Positions 31,346 to 42,408 of a DNA stretch of 42,632 bases are shown here, piece after piece (position 1 is the stretch's first letter; each line of letters opens with the position of its first letter). The position numbers and the translations under genes are program-made. This DNA is from Falciphora oryzae (lineage: Eukaryota > Ascomycota > Sordariomycetes > Magnaporthales > Magnaporthaceae): the NCBI GenBank assembly GCA_000733355.1, contig JNVV01000102.1:1-42632 (forward strand), read 5' to 3'. The notes beneath the pieces were generated by a model, which worked only from the letters and a program-made list of their open reading frames with translations, was not told where the DNA came from and did not search any database.

Positions 31346-32707
31346 ATATCGGACGCTAGGGACTTCGTTAACGTTAACGACCCAAGCCAGGACGAGGATC
31401 CAAGGACGGGAACATCCACCCTTCCCCCTGGACGCAAGCAACCCACTCCCAACAACCCTCGTAGTTATCCAGCTTTCAGCATCCACAGCGTTGCATCCTA
31501 CACTCGCTCACAGCTCGCCTATTACATTTCAAGGGATTATATCCCTACCAAAATCCTATTATAATTCCAAAAGGCTTTATTGGAACGGAAGGCGATCCGT
31601 AAAACCCTTGGTCTCGCAAATGATTCCGACGACCCAAACCATCCCAATCCCAAACCCTAACATCGTTCCCGAGGTTCGACCCCCTAGCAGCATAACCAGG
31701 AAGCCAACCGCCCGTTAGGAGGACCCGGTAACCAACCGGCCCCCCGGGCTCCGTCCCACCATACTTTGGTGGAAAACAACGAGGAAGAAGACGACACCTT
31801 CCCCCCGTACGAGAAGGACAAAGGCAACTACAAAGTCCTATGGAAAATGCCCGAGTTGAAGCTTCCAAACTCAATGCAGGCTTTCGACCATTAGGAAAGC
31901 AAACTCGGTCTCATGTTCGAAGCCAACCTCAACGGCTTCACCACGGCAAAATCACGCATTGCGGCCGCTGTCGGAACTTTCGATAGTAACCTTAACGTCG
32001 CCTACAATAGCTCGCGCAAAGCCGACCCGGTATTAGGCTTACATTAGCGCAAGTTCATGCAATGGCTTCGCGACACCACCTTGCGAGGAAATTCTTCACT
32101 CCTAAGGGCTACCGACGACTTACAACTACTTCGACAAAAAAACAACGAGGACCCTGGTGTGTTCGCAACACGATACCGACGCGCGTGCAGTAAAGCCCGA
32201 CAAACAGCGGATGTAAACGGCTATATAATCCGTTTGGTCCCTGCTTTAAAGGTCCAAATCACCCGCGGAATGCACCATACGACAACCTCGTTGGAAAAAC
32301 TCGTCACTACCGCTTAAATCCTTTGGGACACCTTAGGTACGGCCGCTCGTGCCCTAAACGACGAAAAGAAAGATTCCTATAAATCCTCCTATAAAAAGGA
32401 ATCGAATAAGGACGGGAAACACAAGCCTTGAAGCAAGCAAAAAAGGCGTAACCAACGCACTAGCAAAGGCAACGGACGCTTAACGCTTTCCACCGCCGAA
32501 CGCCAACGACGTATGGATAAAAGCGCATGCCTTAAATGCGGCCAGCCCAACCATATGGCGAAAGATTGCAAAAACCCCTTTTCCGCCACCAAACCTTCGA
32601 TTAAAAAGGGCGAATCCCCGTCGGAAGGAAAGGCCAAAATCAACTCCTTAAAGCGCAGGAAGGAGGAGGACGGAAAGGAAGTAAGCGATAAGCGCCGGAA
32701 AAACTAA
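31346..32707 (+). pseudogene. Element A' gag
   Basis: The frame from ATA TCG GAC (31346) runs to TAA (32705) with several TAG/TAA stops. Conserved blocks: YIPTKILL, MPELKLPNSMQAFDH, LMFEANLNGFTTAK and a RYRRACSKARQ-type block. The CCHC knuckle CLKCGQPNHMAKDC (32528-32569) is intact. The tail is K/R-rich and ends KRRKN-stop. Nucleic-acid binding by the knuckle and capsid assembly are the family roles. Confidence 0.82.
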
Positions 32708-35700
32708 AAGGGAACCCGGTTATCCCCGCACCGGCGTTCCGTAACGACCAGCTACGCACAGCCCCTGCGCTCGTCACTAAAGGGACCGTTAGCGCTCCCA
32801 ACGGCGGTCCAAAAGTTAAGGTCGAAATCGGCCTAAATACGTTCGCCGAAATCAACACCGTTTCCATCACCTTTTGCAAGTCCTTAGGCTATAAGCCATG
32901 CAATCGTCCCAAACACGATCACCAATCCCTTACTCTCGCCGCCGCAGGCGACCAGGGCATCAAAACCTACGGTGTTTACCACTTACGACTAAACCTTCGC
33001 GACCAGTACGGCACTCCGGTAAAAGTCATCCGGCCGTTCCTCGCTATCGAACGAAACCTGGCAAATGCTCCTATCCTAGTAGGCATGCCATTAATGCAGG
33101 AACTAGCTATAAACCTTCACCTTACCGAAAGCACTTAGCGTTTTAACCAACGCCCTCGCGTTTATCAACTATCCGCACACCATTTCCAAAAGAGCCTTTA
33201 TACACAAAATCGTGTGCTTGTTTATTCCATTCGCTTCAACCCTTCTATCGGTAGCACCGAAAAGGACGATCCGTTCGAAGATCCTCTAAACGATCCACCG
33301 GATTTAAAAACCGTCCCTACGAGCTTACGAATAAGCCATTTCGACGTATTCGACGTCCGCAAAGGGAAAAAGCTTCCTAAGCATAGCCACGGCGACCATG
33401 CCATCGATTTGATCCCGGGCAAAAAACCTCTATAGAAACAGATTTACCATCTGTCTCCAGCGGAATCAAAGGCACTTTAGAAGTACTTCGCCGATGCCCT
33501 CGCACAAGGCATTATCCGCGAATCACAGTCACCGGCAAAAGCCCCTATCATTTTTGTCCTAAAAAAAAACGGCACGTTACGTTTATACGTCGACTACCGA
33601 AAACTTAACGATATTACTATTAAAAATAAAGCACCGCTTCCGCTTATTGGAAAAATGCTCAACCGCTTAAACGGTACCAAATGCGTTTCCAAAATCGACC
33701 TCGTTAATACCTATTATCGACTTCGCATTAAAAAAGGCGACGAATGGAAAACCGCGTTCCGCACCAAATACGGGCATTACGAGTACCTCGTGCTACCGTT
33801 CGGGCTTACTAATACCCCGGCATCGTTCCAAACCTACATTAACAAAGCCCTGCGAGGTTTAATAAACGATTTCGTTATCGTTTACCTAAATGACATCCTC
33901 ATTTACTCCAATAGTAAGGAAAAGCACTAACACTACCTAAAGCTGGTTTTAGATCGGCTTCGAAACTTTAAGCTTTATGCCAACCCCAAAAAATGCACCT
34001 TTTTCCAGCAAAAACTTAAGTTCCTAAATTTTATCGTCAACCCCGAGGGACTTAAAATGGACCCTGCGCGTATTCAGGTCGTCCGCGAATGGATCGACCA
34101 CCCACCTCGCACGTACAAAGATATCCAGGTCTTTGTGGGATTTTGCAACTTTTATCGACGGTTCATCCACGGCTTTTCCCGCATAGCGAAGCTTTTGCAC
34201 GACCTATTGCAAGGAATGAAAAACGGACGCAAGCCAAGCCAAATAAGCCATCACTAGCAGGAGCCCCAACAGCAGGCATTCGAAGACCTAATTAACGCGT
34301 TCACAACCGCACCAGTACTGCGGCATTACGACCCAACTTTACCGTTACGGATCGAAACGGACGCTTCCGACTTTGCCATAGTAGGCATCCTGTCGCAAAA
34401 GCACGACGGCCAATAGCACCCTATAGCCTACTGGTCCCAAAAGTTTAAAAGTGCCGAAACCCGGTATCCTATGTACGATAAGGAACTTTTCGCAATAATA
34501 GGAAATTTTCGCCATTGGCGACATTACTTCGAAGGGGCGCAAACTACGGAGGTGTTTTCAAATTATAAAAACCTTAAAGCTTTCATAAAACAAAAGCGCT
34601 TAAACGGACGACAGGCACGCTAACTATTGCAATTAGCGCCTTACGACTTCGAAATCAAATACCGGCCAGGGTCCTTAAACCCAGCTAACGCTCCGTCTCG
34701 CCGGCCGAACTACATAAACGGTCGGGAGGAAAGACAAAAAACTCTTATAAAAAAGCTTCTACCGACGCTATCTAATAAAATAGGTCGGGAACAAAACGTA
34801 TTGGTTTATAAACAGCACGCAAAAGACACTGCCGAAAAAATAACGCCCAATAAGCCTCCCCAGCCAATAAGCGCAAAAAGCGCAACCAACGAGCGATCCC
34901 CGGAAATTTCATCTCTAACCGGCGAAGCGAGCGGGACAGCGTACGTCTAGCACAACTTACGTTAGCCAACGATCTAAACGCCCTTAAGGTCATCCATACC
35001 TTACAAGTGCAATCTGTCACTCGTCAGGAGGCACGTACTGCTTTGGATTAGCTTAAAAGCAACGTAACCACGGACTCCCTTAAAGAAATCCCAACGCCGC
35101 TAAAGAAATGGATTAGGGACGTATAAAAACGGGATCCGGCAAGCATAAATTTGCTCAAAAGGCTAACAGTAATCAAAAAGCCCCGCCTGGCAGTACCTAA
35201 CGTAAAATACACCGCACCGCACCGAAATACTACGATAACGACTCGGCAGCGAAAAGCATCGTGCTTCCACCTAACTAACGGTAACAAATTAATTTTCCGA
35301 GGAAATCAGGTTTATGTCCCTACAAACGAAGCCTTAAGGACCGAAATCCTAAAACAGTTTCACGACTTCCCGGGAGCTGGGCACTAGGGCGTAGCCAAAA
35401 CTCTAAATCTCATCCAACGCTTCTTTTAATGGGATGGAATTAAAAGGGATGTTACGGCATATATGGCATCATGCCCTCAATGCCAAAGGAAAGCGATTCA
35501 TCGTCACAAGCCCTACGGCAAACTTAAACCCCTACCACCGCCAAAGGACGGGCAGCCTATAAAAAAAGTTTCTTTAAATTAAGTGACCGGCTTACCTAAA
35601 AGCAGGACGGCGGGTAGTCAGGTCTTCAACGCGATTCTCGTCGTCGTATGCCGATTAACCAAATACGTAATCCTTATCCCTACACGGGCTAACACAAATA

Positions 35701-36685
35701 CGGGACAGTTCGCAAAACTGTTTTTCGAACGTATCGAATGCGTATTCGGCACCCCTAAAAGCATCGTTAGTAATCGCGATAGCCGCATCACCAGTGCCTT
35801 TTAGGAAAAAATGTGCAAACACCAAATCATTAAAAAACGCATATCGACCGCCTACCATCCTCAAACGGACGGACAAACGGAAGTCCTTAACCGCGTTATC
35901 GAAAATTACCTCCGCAATTACTACGCCGGTTCGGAAAATTCCTAGGCATTACTATTACCGTTAGCAGCCTACGCCTATAACAACAGCAGGAATTTCACCA
36001 CAAGGCACTCGCCGTTCTATTTCCTATACGGATCGGATTGCGAAATACGGATTGATATTGCGGACAATATCCCTAAAGGGAGGGTACCCGCAGCAAAAAA
36101 CCGCATCGAACGACTTCATGCATTGCGCAAGGAGCTTAAAAAAACGTTACTGCAAGCACAAAAACGGTCAGCTAAATACTACAACAAAAACCACATCCTT
36201 ATGCAATTCGCAATTAAAAAGTTAGTCAAAATGTCTACGAAAAACCTGCGTTTAAAGGACAAAAAGTTAGCATTTAAATGGATCGGTCCTTTCCAAATCA
36301 CCGAACGCATCGGTCAGCAAGCCTACCGCCTAACACTTCCTAAACACCACCGCCGCCTTCACGACGTTATCCCCGTACAGTACCTCGAAAAATACACTAC
36401 TAAAAACAGGGAAACGAAGCACCACTGCCCATGCCAAAGTACGAAAACGACCAAAAGGAATGGGAAGTCGAAAAAGTGCGAAACAAAAAGCGCATCCGAA
36501 GCAAAAAGTACTACCTAATCAAATGGAAGGACTGGCCGGCAGAGTACAACACCTAGGAGCCCGAAAAGCACCTTCGCGGCGCACCCACGAAAGTACGAGC
36601 CTTCCAAAGGGCCCGGAACAAAAGGAACCAAAAAATTCGAAAACTCCAGGACGTGGAGCCAAGCAGTAAAAAAAAGGACGCCTAA
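32707..36685 (+). pseudogene. Element A' pol (protease, RT, RNase H, integrase, chromodomain)
   Basis: It starts in the -1 frame relative to gag at the gag stop. Protease-like region: GLNTFAEIN, with no D(S/T)[25 protein letters not shown], then YLND (33883-33894) instead of YxDD. RNase [13 protein letters not shown] (first Asp intact). Integrase: CPQC zinc pair near 35485, first catalytic Asp position reads SLN (D to N), second in SNRDSRIT, Glu in DGQTEVLN. Chromodomain: KKYYLIKWKDWPAEYNT near 36505. Frame changes occur near 34920 and 36410; stops are all TAG/TAA. Confidence 0.87.
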
Positions 36686-36855
36686 AATCGCCAAATTGGT
36701 CATCCTTTTTCAAAGGTTTTACTGGAAACCAACGCCTACCCCAGGCGAAGGAAAGAAACGGTCAGCGCCCTTGCAAGTCCACGAAAACTTGTCGTTGCAC
36801 CAGGAAAAAAAAGAAGGTTGGAGGCCGAGGACAGCCTCCTTAGAAGGGGGATAGT
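36686..36855 (+). other. A' 3' untranslated region with polypurine tract
   Basis: A purine-rich run (AGAAGGGGGATAG, 36842-36854) immediately precedes the 3' LTR and is the plus-strand primer site expected there. A longer GAAAAAAAAGAAGG run lies near 36805. Confidence 0.75.
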
Positions 36856-37351
36856 TGTAACACCCCGCACAGAACTATAACCAGCAGCCCTAGGGGCCGC
36901 CACCGGTGGCCTTAAAGGAGGACTCCGGGCGGGGGCTAGAGGGGCGCAAGCCCCGAAGGACGTACGGATCAAAAGAGTTTAGCTTTAGGACACGCATACC
37001 GGCTAGCCTCCGCGGATACGGACGCTCAGCCAGTCAAGGTGTATCCAAGCTCCGAACCCTAATAAGGGGACAGAGCATACCCAGCCCCGTACGGACGCCG
37101 CGGCGTACCGACGACAACCGAAGGATGGCCGGACGGCCAGGCATAAGAAGGGCCCGAGGGACCTCCTGTGAAGGGAGTTTGGAGGGCAAGCTATCGTTTT
37201 TGTTTCCACCTACCCATTACCATAGGCTTGTTGAGCCCTGCACAAATACGACTGTTGAACTGCTGGACCTTTGAGATCTCTTTGAGAGAACCCCCCCTTT
37301 TCAGGCTTGACATTGCTGTAGCTTGCTATAGTAGGGCCGAGACCTGTTACA
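36856..37351 (+). repeat. 3' LTR of A' (496 bp)
   Basis: TGTAACACCCC to CCTGTTACA, followed by target duplication TCCGG. It is much less mutated than the A' interior. Confidence 0.92.
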
Positions 37352-38000
37352 TCCGGCCCGGGGGTCGTCGTGGTGCTAAGCCATAATCTGGGCTCTTAAC
37401 GCTTTTTGGGCAGGTACTACTAAGCGTCCCCGGAAATACAAAACCCGTTTTCGTTCACATAGTATCTTTTGTAAGTGGTTCGGCCTTTCCTAACCTTATC
37501 GCCTCCTTAAGCGGCATTGCCCTTCCGGCGGCATCACGTCTAGGCGCGGCATCGCCTTTAACGGCATCCTTCCAGCGGCATCACCTTCCCTAGCGGCATC
37601 GCGGCTCTGCGCGGCATCGCCTCTAGCGGCATCGCCTTCCTCGGCGGCATCGCGTCTCCGCGCGGCATCGCTTCTAGCGGCATCGCGACCCTGCGCGGCA
37701 TCGTGTCTCTGCACGGCATTATGTCTTTGCATGGCATCGCTTTTAGCGGCATCGTATCTCTGCACGGCATCATGTCTCTGCATGGCATCGCTTTTAGCGG
37801 CATCGCGACCCTACGCGGCATCGTGTCTTTGCACGGCATCATATCTTTGCATGGCATCGCTTTTAGCGGCATCGCGACCCTGCGCGGCATCGTATCTCTG
37901 CACGGCATCATATCTTTGCATGGCATCGCTTCCAGCGGCATCGCTTTTTGCGGCATCGCGTCTTTGCGCGGTATTACCTCTTTGGGCGGCCACGCTTATC
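37352..38000 (-). pseudogene. Element C integrase N-terminal zinc region and repeat-bearing linker
   Basis: Next to A' the minus strand reads VVPAQKALRAQIMA, then HHDDPRAGH completed by FGVY on the far side at 30589: the His-His half of the integrase zinc domain. Upstream (37496-37993) the same frame carries DAAKSDAMQRYDAVQRY-type repeats linking back to the RNase H end. The frame is the same (by coordinates modulo three) as RNase H at 39172 and, after removal of A', as the integrase core. Confidence 0.8.
37496..37993 (-). repeat. In-frame minisatellite, 69-bp higher-order unit
   Basis: Subunits of 15 or 18 bp, each beginning GGCATC on the plus strand, alternate as 15+18+18+18 = 69 bp. They encode on the minus strand DAAKS-DAMQRY-DAVQRY-DAAQGR, 23 residues. 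Three to four regular 69-bp units lie at about 37730-37950; the rest is a less regular array of the same subunits. All frames stay open because every subunit length is a multiple of three. Confidence 0.85.
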
Positions 38001-39900
38001 CTAGCGGGCTAATCTTTTTGGATCCCGGCGCTATCCTTTACTAAAGCGCGCAATGCGACAACTTTTTAGTCCTACGTTTGTAACCGCCTAACCAATTGGT
38101 ATGTTATTCAGCCTAGTTCATCGGCTTTAGCCGTTTCGTCCTTTATTAGTTCGATAATAACAGGGCGAGGGAGTAGTTGGTTATAAACAACGCTCCCAGC
38201 TCCAAACTCCTCTGCCAGCAGTTCTTCTTCTGCCCGGGGCTAAGCCGTCGCGGACCTTTCTAAGTCACCCTCTAAGCTAAGCTTTGCCTGCCACTCTCGT
38301 CTCTTATTGCGAATAAGGGCTGCGATAGGAATTTGCATAGCCATTTGCAGCTCAAACCGTAAAAATTGGTTACTTTCGGCAACTTTCGAACGTACCCGTT
38401 TTAAGCGAGGCTTTAATGGCATTTGTTTTTCGTTCTTCCCTTTTATAAAGGCATCAATTCGGGTAAAATAATTCAAAAAGTTAACGCTATAACTACTCCC
38501 TTTTAAGCGGGCGCGTTGCCTCTTCTTTAGGTCGCGAACCCAAGTCGGAATTTTTTTTGCAATTTGCATATATTGCTTTATAACATCTAGATAATTCTTT
38601 TAAATCGTTAATGTAGTTATTTGTTGGGTTAATTTATCTAGCAGGTACGGCAATAAATTTAATTTAGCCGCTAAAAACGGGACGACGTTTTCGTATATAA
38701 TCTTTCCCCCTATATAATTTGGCTTTTTGGACAAACCATCGGCGGGGTTGGTTTTGCTTGCTTTGTGTTCGATGTTAAAGTCAAATTGCGACAGTTTGTA
38801 TACCCAGCGTACCAGCTTCCCGCGGAGGTTTTTTGCGGGTGTTTGGATTACTCCCTTTAGGGTTTAGTAGTCCGTTAGTATTGTAAATACTTTGGAAGCT
38901 CTTTTTAGGTATTGTCGCCAGTGCTTTAGCGATTCGATAATCGCTAGCAGCTCCTATTGGCCCGTAGCCTATTTTTACTTCGCGTCGGTTAGTTTGCGGG
39001 AATAAAAGGCCATAAGGTGCCATTTGCCATTTGTTAGTTGCAATAAAATGCTAAAAATGGCTTTCGTGGAAGCGTTTATTTCCACTCGTGTTTCTTTAAT
39101 CGGGTCCCAATATTTTAAAATAATAGCGTTCCCAAAGGCTTCCTTTAATCCTTCGAATGCTTTAGTTACCAACGGCGGCCAGTCGAATATCCCTTTTTTT
39201 TACCGTTTTAGCTGCCCTTAAATAGCTCGGTTATAAATGCGACTACGCGCGAATAGCTAAGGATAAATTTGCGGTAAAAGTTGGCGAAGCCTAGGAACAT
39301 TTGGATGTCCCTATAGGATTCGGGTGGTTGCTACTCCTAAATGGCCTTTATGCGATTAGGGTTTATGGAAATGCCTTCTTTAAAAACCCGGAAGCCCAAA
39401 AACTCGACGTGGTTTTGGAAAAACTCGCACTTGGACTGCTTTGCGTATAGCTCGTGCAGCCGGAATCGTTTTAGGATTTGTTTTACATGCATTTCGTACT
39501 CCTCCTTAATTTGGGAAAATACGATAATATCGTTAAAATATATTACGCAAATGTAGTTTATTAGCTTTACTAGCGCTCGATGCATGTAGGCTTAGAACGT
39601 TAACGGGGCGTTAGTTAATTTAAAAGGTATAATAGTGTATTCGAATAGCCCGTATTTAGTACGGAAGGCTGTTTTCCACTGATTTTGCTTTCTAATCCGG
39701 ATGCAATAATATGCGTCCTTTAAATCCAGCTTGGAAAACCACCTCGCTTTTGCTAGCCTGTCTATTAAATCAAAGATAAGCGGTAAAGGATATCGGTTTT
39801 TGCGAGTAATTCGGTTAAGGGCGCGGTAATCAACGCATAAGCGCAACGTGCCGTTTTTTTTAAGGACGAATAGCACGGGGGATCCTGCGTCGGCCTCGAA
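38001..39900 (-). pseudogene. Element C RNase H, tether and RT
   Basis: [22 protein letters not shown] (near 39860), [26 protein letters not shown], then YFND (39540-39529) instead of YxDD. After a frame change near 39200, RNase H reads VEINASTKAIFSILLQ (first Asp as Asn), YSRKL, ELLAIIESLKHWRQYL and the PADGLSKKPNY end near 38720. A basic tether (38569-38240) precedes the repeat array. Stops are TAG/TAA. Confidence 0.86.
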
Positions 39901-42390
39901 AGGGTTAACCCTTCCTAAAGCCAAGTTCTTTTAAAAGTATTCCTTTAACGCTATTATTTGCTTTTCCGAAGTTGGGTATAAGGCGCCTATTAGGGGTTTA
40001 GTCCTTTTTTTTAATTCGATAGCGTATTCCGCTCCTTTTAGTAATGGAAGTACCTTAGCCCGTCGGCTCGAAAACACGTCGGCATAGGCTTAAAGGCGCG
40101 GGTCGAAGGGTTCGGCCAGCTCTTTTTCGTTCTCGTCGTTAAATAAGGGGACCGTGGGCTCGTATGCATTAAGCTGGTAATACGTTACCGTAACATACCC
40201 GATAACGGCCCTCGTTAGCTGCATTTGGTATGCTAATAAGCCTAAAGCAACGGCGGCCGCCCAATTACTTGGGTTAGGGACGCGTGTCGTTTTAAACTCC
40301 CAGAATTAGTCGGCGTTAAATAGGTTAATGCCTTTTTGGGCTATCGTGGGATGCCTAATAAAGATATTTAATACGTCCGCACTTTTGCGGATAGCGTAAA
40401 ATAGCGCGGTAATGGTTCGCTTTTAGCCTTTCCGATTTTGGGCTTTTAAAGTAATGTAATAAGCCCTATAACATTTGATAGGTGCGTTTTGGATTCCGAT
40501 AAGCTCGGGGATCGGTTCGGAAGCCCCGGGAAGTTTAAATTTCCTAATAAACCTATAGCTTATTATATTCGCTACGGCGCTTATGTCCAGGTCTATTAGC
40601 ACTTTAATTTATCGTTTTGTCGTTTAAACGTTTATGCCCGTCCTAAAGGAACGGCTATAGCCTTTTATATTAAGGATGTTAAAGCCGCGAAGGTAAAGGT
40701 CGTTTAGCGGCTGTCCTCGTTTTCCGACTTATCGTTATACTTTATTTGGGAATAATAGCGGTCGTTTCGAGCTAGGGTATGTTCGTTTTCGCCGCTGCCG
40801 TTATTTTTACGGTTATAATTAAGTTCGTTATTTTCGAAGTATTAAACGTCAATTGCTTTTACTTTTTTAGGTTTAATAAAGCAGTTAGCAGCCTAATAAC
40901 CCGTTTTTTTATAATTATAGCATGTTCTGGGCTTCGGTCCCGTATGGTCCATTCGTTTAGCTTTGCCGTCGTAGCTTAATGGCTTTTTTGTTTAAAGCGT
41001 ACTAGATTTAAGGAACCGATAGTTTCCCGACCTTTTTTTATAACGGCGGGAGTCCTGCCGTTTGGAGTCGAAACGGCGCGAGTTATTACGGCCGTTAAAC
41101 CGGCGGTCCTTTTGCCGGTTAAGCCGTCCTTTTCGTCCGTCCCTTTTTCGGGAGTGGTATCTTAAAAAGCGCTAATTCCTATAAAGCTTTTGGGATTAGC
41201 GATGCTCGAACGTTCTATTAGAAGGTTTGCCTTTTTTAATAGCCCATTTCTTTTCGGCTGCGTTAGCAACGTCCTTAGGGGTATCCCAATTGGTTTGCGC
41301 GTCGGCTATTAGCTTATTTTATAACTAATTTTGCAAATGGAAGGAAAACTTTTTCGATAGGCGAAATAGTTGCTAAAGGTCCGTCTACGAAGCTTTAGGT
41401 TTAATTTTTTATGCTGATATTTGCCATTTGGTAAAGAACGATACCGGGGATTTTTAATAACTTTAGTGTAATTGTTTGTAACTAATCCAGCTATGGTGGA
41501 TTTAAATGGTCGGGTTAATTTATCCCTTTTCGAAGTAGTTAACGAAATCTTTTTATAGCTACTAATGGGATTCGGCCGAATTATATAATTTTTTAGCGTA
41601 AGTCCTCCAATTAGCGGCTATTTCGTAATGTAGCCAAGGCATTACTTAAGTTATTTGCATTTAGTTAGGGGCGCTATCGTATAACGCATTCCCTTTTTTA
41701 ATGCTTTAAACCCAATTCCTTACCTCCGAAAGGGTAGCGTTGGCTTTAAAAGTATTAACGCTATATTTCGGGGGTTTGTTATAACGCGGTATAGGGGCGT
41801 AATTTTAAGATTTAAATAACAGGATCTTTCGAAAAAGTTCTATCATTTAGGCCGTGCTTCCGTCGCGGTGTTCTTTTATAAAGCGGCGGTCGTCCGGTTC
41901 GGGGGACTTGGAACGTTAAATTGGAGCGCGCGATTAATTCGACCTTATACGGTACGTGTAATAAAAAGATCGTAAGTTGCGGGAAATGTCCTTGGATCCG
42001 TAGCTGGAAGGGCTACGGGATCGGGGTTCGTCGCGCTTTAAAAATCGGGCTTTTCGTATCGTCAACTCCTTTTGTCGGTGTTTTTAATACTGTTTTTCCC
42101 TATGCTTGGGTTTCGGGGGACCGTATCTTTTGCGCGGGGGCTCCTCTTTGCAACGACTAACGAGGTTACGTCGGTTTTTGTATACGTAATCGACGTTTTT
42201 TTCGGAATCGGGGTCGTTGGTAAGGGCGGAAGCCCGACTAGCGGGTCGGGTTCGCTTTTGCGAGTAGCGGCTAACGCGATCCAGGAGGTCGCGGAGGGCG
42301 CCGCTGCCCCCTTCCTGTATAAGGTCTCGTAGGTCCTGCTCGAGTTGGTTGGACGCGGTTTTGGCGGGCGGGGGTGCCGGCTCACGAGAG
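39901..42390 (-). pseudogene. Element C gag and protease
   Basis: Gag N-terminus near 42360-42240 (PAPPPAKTASNQLEQDLRDL-type), then a retrotransposon capsid region (KPPKYSVN, FKANATLSEVRNWV near 41760; DPALR-like later parts degraded). The zinc knuckle (40922-40881) keeps its first and last Cys, but the second Cys and the His both read Tyr. Protease near 40600 reads LIDLDISAVANIIS, with no clear D(S/T)G. Then come YQLNAYEPTVPLF and KEYFXKNLALGRV-type sequence leading into RT. Confidence 0.72.
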
Positions 42391-42408
42391 AGAGAGAGAG
42401 AGAGAGAG
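42386..42408. repeat. (GA)n microsatellite
   Basis: An uninterrupted GA run of about 11 to 12 units at the 5' edge of element C's gag frame (CT-rich in the transcript). Confidence 0.95.

Larger units (their letters stand above)
30590..37351 (+). mobile_element. Element A': second A-family chromovirus copy, both LTRs, TSD TCCGG
   Basis: It is flanked by TCCGG at 30585-30589 and 37352-37356, and inserted in element C's integrase. 5' LTR 30590-31299 (interrupted by a gap and a B-family LTR piece), gag 31346-32707, pol 32707-36685, 3' LTR 36856-37351. The interior aligns with element A throughout; damage in this copy is biased to G-to-A on the plus strand (TGG to TAG, GAC to AAC). Confidence 0.9.

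Noticed and set aside
37496..37993. CRISPR-like array
   Set aside because: Units are contiguous without unique spacers, and the genome is eukaryotic.
37703..38044. Plus-strand 113-codon frame with SLHGI repeats
   Set aside because: It is the antisense of the in-frame minisatellite of element C; all frames are open because the subunit lengths are multiples of three.
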